This document shows positions 9,132 to 17,923 of a stretch of DNA of 64,000 bases, piece by piece. Every line of letters begins with the position of its first letter. Positions within the stretch are counted from its first letter, which is position 1. Position numbers and translations under genes: made by a program. Source of the DNA: Atopomonas hussainii (GTDB lineage Bacteria; Pseudomonadota; Gammaproteobacteria; Pseudomonadales; Pseudomonadaceae); assembly GCF_900109735.1 (NCBI RefSeq), contig NZ_FOAS01000003.1:186001-250000 (forward strand), in the 5' to 3' direction. A model generated the notes under the pieces. It did not search any database. It was not told where the DNA came from and worked only from the letters and a program-made list of their open reading frames with translations.

Positions 9132-10370
9132 TTACGCGCGCAGACGACGGGTCTTCCACGTACCCACGCCGTTGTGCCACAGGTTGGCTAAAAACGCCCA
9201 CAGGCCAGATTCATTCGGCTTAGGCTCGCCGCCACGCCCCATACGCTTAAGCTGGCGCGAATACCAAACCACCTCCATCAAGGCCATGCGATCGACCGTT
9301 TTAATGCCAGTGCTAATTGGCTGCACGCTGAATTCAGGATCTTGGCCGACCAGCAGGCGCTTAGGCAAATCCGGTTCAATAGCGAGGCCGCGGGCAATGC
9401 CCACCATGTCTAGCGCGCCGCCCTTTAGCGCTTCGGCCATGCCTTGGTGGCTGCGGAAACCGCCGGTAACCATCAAGGGCACCTGCACTTGGCCGCGGAT
9501 TTTTTCCGCAAACTGCAGGAAGTACGCTTCGCGCGCTAAGGTGCTTTCTTGATGGCGCTTGTTGTCGCTCATCGCCGGGGCTTCGTAAGTGCCGCCGGAC
9601 AGCTCAATCAGGTCGATGCCTTCAGCCTCTAGCGCTTTGATAACCGCCAACGACTCATCCTCGGTAAAGCCGCCGCGCTGGAAGTCCGCCGAGTTGAGTT
9701 TGATCGCCACGGGGAAGTCTTTGCCCACCTGAGCGCGAATCGCACGGTATACCTCCATTACAAAACGCTGGCGCTTCTCGCTGCTGCCGCCCCATTCATC
9801 GCTGCGCTGGTTGGTCAGCGGCGAGAGAAACTGGCTAACCAAATAGCCGTGCGCACCATGAATTTGCACGCCGGTAAAGCCGGCCTCTTTTACCAGCCGC
9901 GCCGCCGTGGCAAAGCGCTGGATGATGTCGCGAATCTCGCTGTCGGTGAGCGCGCGCGGGGCGGGGAAAAACGCCTGCAGCGCAGGGTTAAATGGCACCG
10001 CCGACGGCGCGACGTTCTCCACATTTAAGCCCTTCGGCGCTTGGCGACCGGGGTGATTGAGCTGCACCCACAGCTGAGTATCTTGGCGCGTGCCCGCTTG
10101 TGCCCAACGCTTGAGCAGCGGCAAGTCGCGTTCATCTTCAATCGCCACGTTATTCGGCTCGCCCAACGCGCGGCGATCCACCATCACGTTGCCGGTAATC
10201 AGCAGCCCCGTGCCGCCATCGGCCCAGCGGCCATAGAGCAACGGCAAGGCTTCGGTCACACGGTTATCGGTAGTGCCCAATGCCTCACTCATGGCCGATT
10301 TGCCCAAGCGGTTTTTCACCACGGCGCCACAGGGCAGGGTTAGCGATTGATCTAAAGTGACGGCGGACAT
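9132..10370 (-). CDS. Old yellow enzyme family NAD(P)H:flavin oxidoreductase
   Basis: An FMN-dependent reductase of activated alkenes or other electrophiles; the physiological substrate is unknown. The 412-residue TIM-barrel protein shows KNRLGKSAMSEALGT, QLNHPGRQ, the active-site pair in GVQIHGAHGYLVSQFLSP, RSDEWGGS and the FMN-phosphate loop VTGGFRSHQ. It is longer than XenB/NemA enzymes (about 350-365) and closer to the 2,4-dienoyl-CoA-reductase-like branch without the extra C-terminal domain. ATG 10370 follows GGAGG. It is divergent from an ArsR gene, and the shared operator overlaps its -35 box, so repression by that regulator is likely. Confidence 0.85.
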   Translation of the reverse strand: MSAVTLDQSLTLPCGAVVKNRLGKSAMSEALGTTDNRVTEALPLLYGRWADGGTGLLITGNVMVDRRALGEPNNVAIEDERDLPLLKRWAQAGTRQDTQLWVQLNHPGRQAPKGLNVENVAPSAVPFNPALQAFFPAPRALTDSEIRDIIQRFATAARLVKEAGFTGVQIHGAHGYLVSQFLSPLTNQRSDEWGGSSEKRQRFVMEVYRAIRAQVGKDFPVAIKLNSADFQRGGFTEDESLAVIKALEAEGIDLIELSGGTYEAPAMSDNKRHQESTLAREAYFLQFAEKIRGQVQVPLMVTGGFRSHQGMAEALKGGALDMVGIARGLAIEPDLPKRLLVGQDPEFSVQPISTGIKTVDRMALMEVVWYSRQLKRMGRGGEPKPNESGLWAFLANLWHNGVGTWKTRRLRA

Positions 10371-10412
10371 GCGGGCCTCCGGAAAAACGAGCCATTGATT
10401 GAATGTGTAGCC

Positions 10413-10453
10413 ACACTATTTTTCAGTTCGATATTTGTCAAACTATAAAATTC
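10413..10453. promoter_or_regulatory. ArsR-type operator overlapping the reductase promoter (site 1)
   Basis: On the minus strand TTGACA (10436-10441) and TAGTGT (10413-10418) are 17 bases apart, giving a promoter for the flavin reductase. The -35 box is embedded in an imperfect dyad, 10425-10453, whose core ATAGTTTGACA and flanking TCGAA recur at 22112-22139. The plus-strand ArsR gene begins 45 bases further on, so one operator can control both directions. Confidence 0.6.
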
Positions 10454-10497
10454 AAGACCTATGGCACAATGACGCGACATTCGCGCGATGAAACCCC

Positions 10498-10803
10498 ATG
10501 AAGCCTACCGCACACCCCCAGCTCGATCAGTGCGAGCAACTGGCCAAAGCCTTTAAGGCGCTGTCTAACCCTAATCGGTTGGCCATGTATATGGACCTCA
10601 TCCAGCTGGAAGAAACCGAGCACAGCGCTTGCTGTATTGCTGACCTGATCGACCGGTTGGAAATCGGCGCGCCTACCGTGTCGCACCACATCAAAGAACT
10701 GGTCAACGCCAACTTGGTGCACGTGCAGCGTGACGGCAAGTTCATGCGCTGCCGTCTGAACCGCGACACCTTTGCCTTGCTTGGGCAGTTCTTCAACGCT
10801 TAA
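10498..10803 (+). CDS. ArsR-family winged-helix transcriptional repressor
   Basis: A 101-residue DNA-binding protein. The family core is visible: LAKAFKALSNPNRLAMYMDL, then ELxxx-type helix IADLIDRLEIGAPTVSHHIKELVNANLV and the wing VQRDGKFMRCRLN. The metal-binding ELCVCDL motif of ArsR/SmtB is replaced; a CC pair occurs at SACCIADL, so a thiol-based sensor is conceivable. Its divergent target encodes an old yellow enzyme. A known parallel is PyeR of Pseudomonas aeruginosa, an ArsR-type repressor of an operon containing xenB. A matching operator lies before the quinone oxidoreductase at 21046-22062. The ribosome-binding site is weak. Confidence 0.88.
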   Translation: MKPTAHPQLDQCEQLAKAFKALSNPNRLAMYMDLIQLEETEHSACCIADLIDRLEIGAPTVSHHIKELVNANLVHVQRDGKFMRCRLNRDTFALLGQFFNA

Positions 10804-10881
10804 GCCCAGCAGCTTTGTGACAACTATGCTGATGACTACACGCGCAGCGCGTTTTGCTGCGCCGACTGCGCAGGAGCGCCC

Positions 10882-11841
10882 ATGGAAAACGTCGATAAAC
10901 TGACCGAAAACCTGTTGCAGCTGCTGTGGCAGTGGGCGACCACGCCGTGGTTTCAAATCGGCAGTACCGATATCCACCTCGTCCGCTTAAGCGGCTTGTG
11001 CTTCATTCTGTTCTTCGCCTGGTGGTTCTCCACCCTGCTGGAGCGCGGCCTGCGCAACGTAGCGGCGCGCGGCAAAGGCACACACATGAACTCCTCGGGC
11101 GTGTATGCCTTCACCCGCATTATTCGTTATGCGGTATGGATTATCGGCACTTTAGTCGGCCTCAAGTATCTGGGCCTCGACCTCACCAACATCGCGCTGA
11201 TCGGCGGTGCGGTGGGCGTAGGTATCGGTTTTGGTCTGCAAAACATCTTCAGCAACTTTATTTCCGGGCTGATCTTGCTGCTGGAGAAAACCCTCAAAGT
11301 GGGCGACTTCGTTGACCTGCAATCGGGCGTGATGGGCCGCGTCACCGAAATCGGCATGCGTTATACGCGCATCACCACCAACGACTTGGTCGATATCATC
11401 GTGCCGAACTCCGAGTTTATTAACGGCCGCGTGACCAACTGGAGCTTCAACGAAAAGTACCGCCGCATTCATGTGCCCTTCGGCGTGGCCTACGGCGTGG
11501 ATAAGCACGCAGTGAAAGCCGCCGTGCTGCGCGCGGTAGATGCCGTGCCCGGTTGTATCACCCAAGAAGTTGGCCGCAAGCCCGACGTGTGGCTGACCAA
11601 CTTTGGCGAGTCGAGCCTCGATTTTGAGTTAGTGGTGTGGGTTGAGCACGACCTGATGGTCTCGCCCGGCGCCACCCATGCGCGCTTTATGTGGGCGATT
11701 GAGGACGAGCTGCGCGCAGCGAGTATCGAAATCCCCTTCCCACAGCGCGATTTGCATTTACGCTCCGGCAGCCTGCGCCTTGATCTGGGCGATGATGCCG
11801 CGCGCTTACGCGCTATGCCCGGCATCCCCAAGCCCGACTGA
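10882..11841 (+). CDS. MscS-family small-conductance mechanosensitive channel
   Basis: Forms an inner-membrane channel that opens under tension to release solutes during hypo-osmotic shock. The 319-residue protein has transmembrane segments at about 32-50 and 72-95 and the pore-lining helix GGAVGVGIGFGLQNIFSNFISG, then the beta domain with KVGDFVDLQSGVMGRVTEIGMRYTRITT and VPNSEFINGRVTNWS. The length is between E. coli MscS (286) and larger members. ATG 10882 follows CAGGAG. The betaine-type importer at the left of the window would serve the opposite osmotic challenge, but the two are not linked in an operon. Confidence 0.92.
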   Translation: MENVDKLTENLLQLLWQWATTPWFQIGSTDIHLVRLSGLCFILFFAWWFSTLLERGLRNVAARGKGTHMNSSGVYAFTRIIRYAVWIIGTLVGLKYLGLDLTNIALIGGAVGVGIGFGLQNIFSNFISGLILLLEKTLKVGDFVDLQSGVMGRVTEIGMRYTRITTNDLVDIIVPNSEFINGRVTNWSFNEKYRRIHVPFGVAYGVDKHAVKAAVLRAVDAVPGCITQEVGRKPDVWLTNFGESSLDFELVVWVEHDLMVSPGATHARFMWAIEDELRAASIEIPFPQRDLHLRSGSLRLDLGDDAARLRAMPGIPKPD

Positions 11842-11977
11842 AACATTCGGCAATGCTTAATCGCATGACAGCTACGGGCGGCAAACGTACTCTGCACAGG
11901 CGTCAAGGCGACGGAGCTGATCCCCTCCCCGCCGATTCAGCCCTGCGGCAGGCATAGGCTGAACGCACTCTCCCCAT

Positions 11978-12004
11978 AACCGGCCTACTTGGCCGGTTTT
12001 TTTT
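11978..12004 (+). terminator. Rho-independent terminator after the MscS gene
   Basis: AACCGGCC / GGCCGGTT with a five-base loop is followed by T8. It lies about 135 bases after the mscS-type stop codon; the space between holds no gene that I can support. Confidence 0.85.
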
Positions 12005-12080
12005 GCCCAGCATTTAGACTTGGTCAAGGCGCAGCGCTTTTTTACACTGTGCGCCCCTGCCACGGATTGCTAAACCTGCT

Positions 12081-13001
12081 ATGCGCATCGCCCTTGCCTT
12101 TGCCTACCTCAAAGCCAGCGCCATCATCGCTCTGCTGCTGCTCGATACTCTGATCTTGATTGGCCCCATGCTGGCCTTGGCGTTACTGAAACTACTGATC
12201 CCCATACCGGCTTGGCGGGCGCTGTGCTCCAAAGCGGTGATGACGATTGCAGAAACCTGGGCCGAAGGCTGCAAGCTGATTTTCGCTTGGCTCACGCCCA
12301 CGCAGTGGGATATCCGTGGCGGCGCCGGCTTAAGCAAGCAGCGCTCGTATTTAGTGGTGAGCAACCATCAATCGTGGGTCGATATTCCTGCCTTGGTGGT
12401 GGCGTTTAACAATAAAACGCCGTACTTCAAGTTCTTCTTAAAGCAAGAGCTGATCTGGGTGCCGCTGCTAGGGCTGGCGTTTTGGGCCTTGGACTACCCC
12501 TTTATGAAGCGTTACTCCAAAGCCTTTTTGGCCAAGCATCCGCACCTACAAGGCAAAGACCTAGAGATCACCAAGGCAGCCTGCGCCAAGTTCCGCAACA
12601 TGCCCGTTAACGTGGTGAACTACTTAGAAGGCACCCGCTGCACACCTGCCAAGCAGGCGGCGCAGCAATCGCCCTATCGCAACCTGCTAAAGCCCAAAGC
12701 CGGCGGCATTGCCTTCACCTTGGCAGCGCTGCAAGGCCAGCTCGACACCCTGCTGGATGTCACCCTGATTTACCCCGGCAGCACACCGCCGACTTTCAGC
12801 GACTTATTGTTGGGCCGCGTCGCTAAGGTGATTGTCGATATCCAACAAAGCCCGCTCGACGAGCGCTTAAGCGCTGGCGATTACGAGAACGACGCGCTCT
12901 TTCGTGCCGAATTTCAGCGCTGGGTCACTACCCTCTGGCAGGCCAAAGATGCGCGCATTGACCTATTGCGCGCCGAAGCCATGCACGAGCAAGACAAATA
13001 A
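12081..13001 (+). CDS. PlsC-type acyltransferase (YihG-like)
   Basis: A membrane-associated 1-acylglycerol-phosphate-type acyltransferase of 306 residues. The conserved blocks are block I NHQSWVDIP (NHxxxxD), block II FMKRYSK and block III YLEGTR. The N-terminus has two hydrophobic segments within residues 1-45. Length and block spacing match E. coli YihG (about 310). The probable role is phospholipid remodelling at the inner membrane; the exact acyl acceptor cannot be read from sequence. It stands alone after a terminator. Confidence 0.85.
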   Translation: MRIALAFAYLKASAIIALLLLDTLILIGPMLALALLKLLIPIPAWRALCSKAVMTIAETWAEGCKLIFAWLTPTQWDIRGGAGLSKQRSYLVVSNHQSWVDIPALVVAFNNKTPYFKFFLKQELIWVPLLGLAFWALDYPFMKRYSKAFLAKHPHLQGKDLEITKAACAKFRNMPVNVVNYLEGTRCTPAKQAAQQSPYRNLLKPKAGGIAFTLAALQGQLDTLLDVTLIYPGSTPPTFSDLLLGRVAKVIVDIQQSPLDERLSAGDYENDALFRAEFQRWVTTLWQAKDARIDLLRAEAMHEQDK

Positions 13002-13139
13002 CTGGCGCCAGCCATTTGTCGGAAACCACTCGAGATAGCCATCATATAGCCACTACCCGCCACACAAATGCGCTAAGTTGAGCTCAAGCGCCTGCACAAC
13101 AGGCCATCGACTGCTCCGCCACCCACGAGGGACCGGACC

Positions 13140-14342
13140 ATGCACAACGAAGCGCACTACCTACAGCAGCTGCTTAACCTCGGCGAGCAACATCCGGTTG
13201 CGGCTGGCCACGCCATCTACAACCGCGAAGACACCTTGCTGATGGGCGCCGGCAGCCCGATTGACGCGCAAGCCCTGAGCCATCTCACCGAACAACCCCT
13301 GCGCCAACCGCTACTCAACAGCCTGAGCATTCACGACGGCCTCACCCAGCCGCAACTGTGCCAAGACATAGCGCAGTTACTCAGCCCACATGCCGCGTGG
13401 CGTGCTTTGCTCGGCCCTGTGGAAGAGCTCCCCGCGCTGTTTCCGGCCTCTTTGCTGGCACAACACCTCACCGTGATGCGCACGCTGTACCCGGCCCTTT
13501 ATCAGCGCACCCTGCGCGGCGCACTGCTGAGCCTCTGCCTAGCGCGGCAACTTCAAGCCAGCCACGTCGAGCACATTTGGCTGGCGGCCTTGGGCCGGCT
13601 CTGTGGACAGCTGTATCTGCCAGCCGAGTTGATCGGCAAGCACGTGAGCAAAAAGCACCTGCAACTACAGCTAGAGCACTACCCCGAATCCAGCTGGCTG
13701 GCTTTACAGCACGACCTGCCTGGCGAAAGCGCCTTGTGGCTAGCGCAACATCAAGAAAGCCTGACGGGCAGTGGTTTTCCCAGTGGCCAGCAAGAACCGG
13801 CACCATTAGCCGCGCAGCTACTAGGCATTGGCGATTGGTACGCACTGTTATGCGAGCTGCATGGCGAACTGAGCCTGCAAGCCTGTCGCCCCGCCTTGCA
13901 AATGCTCCGCGAACGCTGGCAGAGCGAGGTATTTCAAGCCTTTCAGCATTGCGCCGCGCACACAGCGGCAGACTTTCAGCCCCGCCACAGCCTCACGGAA
14001 AATCGCCAGTGGCTGAACGCACTGCTCAATCAGCAGGGCCAAGGGCAAAGCCGCCTGCGCCGCCTGCAGCAGCAACTGGCTGGCATGCCCGCACAACGCA
14101 GCGCCAGCGCCTTAATGCTCAACGGACTGGTCAATGAACTGCTGCACACCTGCGCCAGCGCCGGCTTATTGAGCGACGAATACCAACGCTGGGTGCTGTA
14201 CGTGCACGACCAACGCCTTGAAGCAGCCAGCGAAGAAATGCACGGCCTAGAACTGCAAATCAGCGTGCTCAACCTCGAAATGCAGCGCGCCAACCACTTG
14301 GCCGAACGCTTAGGACTCGGCCAAGTGGGGCGTTATCACTGA
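13140..14342 (+). CDS. Degenerate HD-GYP-like regulatory protein
   Basis: The 400-residue protein has the fold pattern of an HD-GYP domain with lost catalytic residues. LAALGRLCGQLYLP (148-161) aligns with the HD-containing helix but has GR where the metal-binding HD should be. QHQESLTGSGFP (203-214) aligns with HHE..DGSGYP and keeps H206 but reads GFP, and AAQLLGIGDWYALLCE aligns with ARILAVADVYDAL. A helical tail (about 300-395) ends in a likely coiled coil. It is therefore probably not a phosphodiesterase but may bind a nucleotide or partner. ATG 13140 is preceded by GAGGGA. The gene is alone on its strand. Confidence 0.7.
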   Translation: MHNEAHYLQQLLNLGEQHPVAAGHAIYNREDTLLMGAGSPIDAQALSHLTEQPLRQPLLNSLSIHDGLTQPQLCQDIAQLLSPHAAWRALLGPVEELPALFPASLLAQHLTVMRTLYPALYQRTLRGALLSLCLARQLQASHVEHIWLAALGRLCGQLYLPAELIGKHVSKKHLQLQLEHYPESSWLALQHDLPGESALWLAQHQESLTGSGFPSGQQEPAPLAAQLLGIGDWYALLCELHGELSLQACRPALQMLRERWQSEVFQAFQHCAAHTAADFQPRHSLTENRQWLNALLNQQGQGQSRLRRLQQQLAGMPAQRSASALMLNGLVNELLHTCASAGLLSDEYQRWVLYVHDQRLEAASEEMHGLELQISVLNLEMQRANHLAERLGLGQVGRYH

Positions 14343-14386
14343 AGAGGTAGCGCAAGTGCCCGCCGTTTATGACGCACAGAAAGCCA

Positions 14387-15085
14387 TTACTGCGCAGCCG
14401 TGTTTGCTGCCTTAGCACGATACAACGCGAGGTGATTGACGATGCACATGTCGATCGCCTCAATCAGGTACATATACGGCTTACTGGCCACCGGCGGCAC
14501 CAAACAGCGACTGGCGATACGCTGGCCCAGCAGTTCTGTGTCGATATAAACCACGTTAACCGGTGACTTTTCTGGGTTTTCCTGCTCGGTAAAAAAGGCG
14601 CGCGTGTACTCCTCATCCCCGGCACTGCGCTCAAACACCGCACTGTCTATGCGCGTGGTTTTTACCTCGCCAGCGGGAAATTCCGTCGGCGTCAGCAGTG
14701 CCGCACCGATGGGGCCCGTCAAACCAGCCACCAGCGAACTCTTGCGCAGCTGCGATTGCAGGTTGGCGTACGTCACGAAGTGCCGCACAACGATCTCAGG
14801 TTGACTGGCGAGCTCAGGGAAAGCCTCGAAGGCACGATGCGCCAACAAGCGCGTCGCCACGGGCTTAGTCGCATCATCAGCCATGCGATAGATCGCATAA
14901 GCGTCACTGGTCACCAGCAGGCTGAAAATTTCCTTTTCGCCCTCATAGGCCGGGCGCAAATCACGAATCACAACCTGCGCGGACTGCTCCAGCCCCGGGT
15001 ACTCCGGCGGCGGTACAGGTGGCTGACCCGCACATCCTGCAATCGCTAACACACTGACAACCACACCGCATTGCAACATCTTCAT
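14387..15085 (-). CDS. Hypothetical lipoprotein
   Basis: No family was recognised. ATG 15085, preceded by AAGGGA, gives a lipoprotein signal with lipobox LAIAGC, so the 232-residue product should be acylated at that cysteine and probably sorted to the outer membrane (AGQ follows the cysteine). The mature part begins with a proline-rich linker (QPPVPPPEYPG) and has a weakly hydrophobic stretch SSLVAGLTGPIGAALLTP. Two cysteines late in the chain (CLVPPVAS, MCIVNH) could pair. It is convergent with the degenerate HD-GYP gene, 44 bases apart. Confidence 0.7.
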   Translation of the reverse strand: MKMLQCGVVVSVLAIAGCAGQPPVPPPEYPGLEQSAQVVIRDLRPAYEGEKEIFSLLVTSDAYAIYRMADDATKPVATRLLAHRAFEAFPELASQPEIVVRHFVTYANLQSQLRKSSLVAGLTGPIGAALLTPTEFPAGEVKTTRIDSAVFERSAGDEEYTRAFFTEQENPEKSPVNVVYIDTELLGQRIASRCLVPPVASKPYMYLIEAIDMCIVNHLALYRAKAANTAAQ

Positions 15086-15205
15086 GGAATATCCCTTTCT
15101 TAGGCCATGGGCTCGCAACAGCGCGAGCGGCACATCCTACTCAAGCCTCAGAGACATTCAATCACCCACAAGCAAAGCAAGGCTCTACCGAACCCATCAA
15201 CCGCC

Positions 15206-16327
15206 TTATAAGCGCTCCAGCATTTTCTCAGCACTCAGCCAGCCCAGCCCATGAGCCTGTGCGACGCTTTCACAGGTCAGTTGGCCTTGCGCCACGCTAA
15301 GGCCATTACGCAGATGCACATCTTCTTGCAGGGCGCGCTTAGCGCCTTTGTCGGCCAGCGCGAGCACAAACGGCAAGGTCGCGTTATTGAGCGCCAAGGT
15401 AGAGGTACGCGCTACGCCGCCGGGCATATTGGCCACGCAGTAGTGCACCACGCCATCGACCACATAGGTGGGCTCAGCATGAGTCGTCGGTTTGGCGGTC
15501 GCCACACAGCCACCTTGGTCGATGGCCACATCAACAATCACCGAACCGGGCTGCATTTGCTTGACCAGCTCAGCACTGACCAGCTTCGGCGCGGCGGCGC
15601 CAGGAATCAGCACCCCACCAATGAGCAGATCCGCCGTGCGCGCATGCTCTTCCACTGCGGCCACGTTGGAATACAGCGTAGTAATGCGATTGCCGTACAG
15701 ACTATCCAGACGCCGCAGGGTATCCACGCTCTTGTCCAACACAGTGACATCCGCGCCCAGCCCCACCGCCATGGCCAGTGCGTTGCTGCCCACCACGCCG
15801 CCACCCAAAATCACCACCTTGCCCGGCGCCACGCCCGGCACGCCGCCGAGCAGCACACCGCGTCCGCCTTGGGCTTTTTCTAGGCAGTGGGCACCCGCCT
15901 GCACCGACATGCGCCCAGCCACCTCGGACATCGGCGCCAGCAGTGGCAAGCGCCCCTGCGCATCGGTGACGGTTTCGTAGGCAATACAGGTCGAGCCACT
16001 GGCGATTAAGTCATCGGTCTGCGGGCGATCCGGCGCTAAGTGCAGGTAGGTGAATAGCGTGTGCTGTGGCGTCAGCCGAGCGCGTTCTTCGGCCTGCGGC
16101 TCCTTAACTTTCACGATCAGCTCGCTGTCGGCAAACACCGCCGGCGCATCGGCCACAATCTGCGCGCCAGCAGCACGGTAGTCGCCATCACTAAAACCAA
16201 TCGCAGCACCTGCCGAGCTTTGCACCCGCACCTCATGCCCACGGCGGGTTAGCTCCAGCACCGAGGCGGGCGTTAAACCAACGCGATACTCGTGATTTTT
16301 GATCTCTTTGGGCAGACCAATACGCAT
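15206..16327 (-). CDS. ald: Alanine dehydrogenase
   Basis: NAD-dependent reversible oxidative deamination of L-alanine to pyruvate and ammonia, cytosolic. The 373-residue protein matches the family length (about 371). N-terminal [20 protein letters not shown] contains the pyruvate-contacting arginine; KVKEPQAEE and the Rossmann segment [20 protein letters not shown] are present, with DVAIDQGGC and [22 protein letters not shown] later. ATG 16327 is chosen because GGAGG lies just upstream and the family starts here. No Lrp-type regulator is adjacent. Confidence 0.95.
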   Translation of the reverse strand: MRIGLPKEIKNHEYRVGLTPASVLELTRRGHEVRVQSSAGAAIGFSDGDYRAAGAQIVADAPAVFADSELIVKVKEPQAEERARLTPQHTLFTYLHLAPDRPQTDDLIASGSTCIAYETVTDAQGRLPLLAPMSEVAGRMSVQAGAHCLEKAQGGRGVLLGGVPGVAPGKVVILGGGVVGSNALAMAVGLGADVTVLDKSVDTLRRLDSLYGNRITTLYSNVAAVEEHARTADLLIGGVLIPGAAAPKLVSAELVKQMQPGSVIVDVAIDQGGCVATAKPTTHAEPTYVVDGVVHYCVANMPGGVARTSTLALNNATLPFVLALADKGAKRALQEDVHLRNGLSVAQGQLTCESVAQAHGLGWLSAEKMLERL

Positions 16328-16515
16328 GGGGAAGTCCTCCAGCCAGCTCACAGACAGTGCTTTGAGTCTAGGTCAGCAAGCTGCCCGGCAAGCGCCAAAG
16401 AGTTTCGCCAAGGCGCGAGAAATCGCCAAAAAGACCGCCATTTTTAGGCCATGCAGCTGCCTAACGGCTATGGCAAACTAGCGCCCCGCCAAGCAGGCAT
16501 GGAGCGCCGTCAGTC

Positions 16516-17496
16516 ATGTATCAATTAGTTTTTTCCGGACAACTTGCCGATAACTGGCAGCAAGCCGAGGTACTACCCGAGCTTGCCCGACTGCTTAAGC
16601 AGCCGCCGGAAAAAGCTCAAGTCTTGTTTAGCGGCCGCCGCTTCGTGCTGGCGAAAAACTTGTCGAGCAACAAAGCCCGTGACTTGCGCCTCAACCTGCG
16701 CAAAATTGGCGCCCTCGCCGACATCGAGAGCATGCCGCCACCTGCGACTAGCCAGCCCGAGCCCGCGACCGGCAAGCCGTGCCCCAAATGCGGTCACCGC
16801 CAGAGCAGCGGCGACACCTGCAACGCCTGCGGCGTGATCTTTCATAAGTTTCTGCAAGCCCAACAGGCGCAGACCATTGCAGCCAATCCGCAGATCAACC
16901 ACAGCAGCCAAGCCACCGTCGCGCCCGCCAATAAGCGCAGCAACAGCGGCTACTTGCTCATCGGCCTCATCCTCTGCCTAGTCGTCGGCGTCAGCCTGAT
17001 GATTTGGCAGAAACGCCAAGATGACGACTTTCGCACCCGCTTAATGCAGGCTGGAGTGAGTGAGTTCCACGTCGATGAAGTGGCTCAGCTGCGTGACCTA
17101 TCGGTACCCGGACGCACCACCATCGTCGCCCTATTGGATTCGCGCTGCGGCAGCTGCAAGCACTTTCAACAGCTGTCCGCCACGCTCAGCCCGCACGCGC
17201 CGCAGCTGGCTTTCCGGCATATTGTGGTGCACGACCACGCGGCCTATGCGCAAGCGCTTAGCAAATACAAGGTGCCGATCAACAACACGCCCTACCTGGT
17301 GATCTACAGCCCCGACCAACAACCAATGAGCCCCGAACAGGCCAGTCATTCCCGCGAGTACTGGGTTGTGTTTGCCGAGGTCATCAAGGAGGTCGAGCGC
17401 GACGAGCGCCTACGCGCCTTCGAAGAAGAGCTCAAAGAACAGCGTCAACGTAAGGAATCCTCTGCTGCAGGCAACAGCTCCGCCGCCAAGGGATAA
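16516..17496 (+). CDS. Membrane protein with zinc ribbon and periplasmic thioredoxin-like CxxC domain
   Basis: An unusual 326-residue architecture with no name that I can give. Residues 1-72 form a small alpha/beta domain (LVFSGQL..., LFSGRRFVL, LRLNLRKIGALADIE). A CPKC-x9-CNAC zinc ribbon follows (C89, C92, C102, C105), then a Gln/Asn-rich linker and a single transmembrane helix (about 145-164). Outside the membrane a thioredoxin-like domain has CGSC at 211-214 and the cis-proline-type NNTPYLVIY, and the C-terminus is a charged helix. The topology would put the zinc ribbon in the cytosol and the redox motif in the periplasm. Its 3' end overlaps the convergent MerR gene by 52 bases. Confidence 0.7.
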   Translation: MYQLVFSGQLADNWQQAEVLPELARLLKQPPEKAQVLFSGRRFVLAKNLSSNKARDLRLNLRKIGALADIESMPPPATSQPEPATGKPCPKCGHRQSSGDTCNACGVIFHKFLQAQQAQTIAANPQINHSSQATVAPANKRSNSGYLLIGLILCLVVGVSLMIWQKRQDDDFRTRLMQAGVSEFHVDEVAQLRDLSVPGRTTIVALLDSRCGSCKHFQQLSATLSPHAPQLAFRHIVVHDHAAYAQALSKYKVPINNTPYLVIYSPDQQPMSPEQASHSREYWVVFAEVIKEVERDERLRAFEEELKEQRQRKESSAAGNSSAAKG

Positions 17497-17855
17497 CCAT
17501 GCTCGCGTGCACTGTGCACAAGCCGCTCCTGCTCCGTGGCTAAAAAGCTATCCAGCCGCGTTAACTGAGCCAAGCGCTCGGCAATCTGCTGGCGCTTCTG
17601 CCAGATCAGCAGGGCGCCATCGGCGCAGGTGATTTGGCCATCCGCCTGCAAAGCGACGATCTGGCGAATCTCCTCCAGGCTAAAACCCATCTCTTGCGCA
17701 TCACGAATAAAGCGCAAGCGCGTTAGGCACGCCGCGCTGTACTGCCGGTAGTTATTGGCGCTGCGTGGCGGCGCCGAGAGCAAACCAATGCGCTCGTAAT
17801 AACGCACGGTATGCCGGCTGATGCCGGTGTGCTGCTCCACGTCGGCGATACGCAT
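17445..17855 (-). CDS. MerR-family transcriptional regulator
   Basis: A 136-residue regulator: winged helix (MRIADVEQHTGISRHTVRYYERIGLL), RYSA-type wing, FIRDAQEMGFSLEEIRQIVAL, then a dimerization coiled coil. Only one cysteine (ITCAD) lies near the effector region, so a classical metal-binding site is not evident. ATG 17855 is chosen over the GTG two codons upstream because AAGAGGTG gives better spacing. It is divergent from an SDR-family gene across a spacer with a typical MerR operator. The C-terminal coding end overlaps the 3' end of the convergent zinc-ribbon/thioredoxin gene. Confidence 0.88.
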   Translation of the reverse strand: MRIADVEQHTGISRHTVRYYERIGLLSAPPRSANNYRQYSAACLTRLRFIRDAQEMGFSLEEIRQIVALQADGQITCADGALLIWQKRQQIAERLAQLTRLDSFLATEQERLVHSAREHGYPLAAELLPAAEDSLR

Positions 17856-17864
17856 AAACACCTC

Positions 17865-17896
17865 TTGACTGTCGAGTGTGCTTCACACTTTAGCCT
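17865..17896 (+). promoter_or_regulatory. MerR-type promoter with dyad in an over-long spacer
   Basis: TTGACT (17865-17870) and TAGCCT (17891-17896) are 20 bases apart. The spacer holds the inverted repeat AGTGTG-CTT-CACACT (17875-17889). An over-long spacer with a central dyad is the hallmark of promoters that MerR proteins activate by twisting DNA. It would drive the SDR gene at 17924. Confidence 0.6.
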
Positions 17897-17923
17897 GTTT
17901 CTCCCCACACAGGAGAACACCCC

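Noticed and set aside
11936-11963. Weak inverted repeat TTCAGCC / GGCTGAA upstream of the MscS terminator
   Set aside because: Short arms with a long loop and no T-tail; probably chance.
13358-14137. Overlapping plus-strand frame inside the degenerate HD-GYP gene
   Set aside because: Arg/Ala/Pro-rich translation typical of an out-of-frame reading; no ribosome-binding site.
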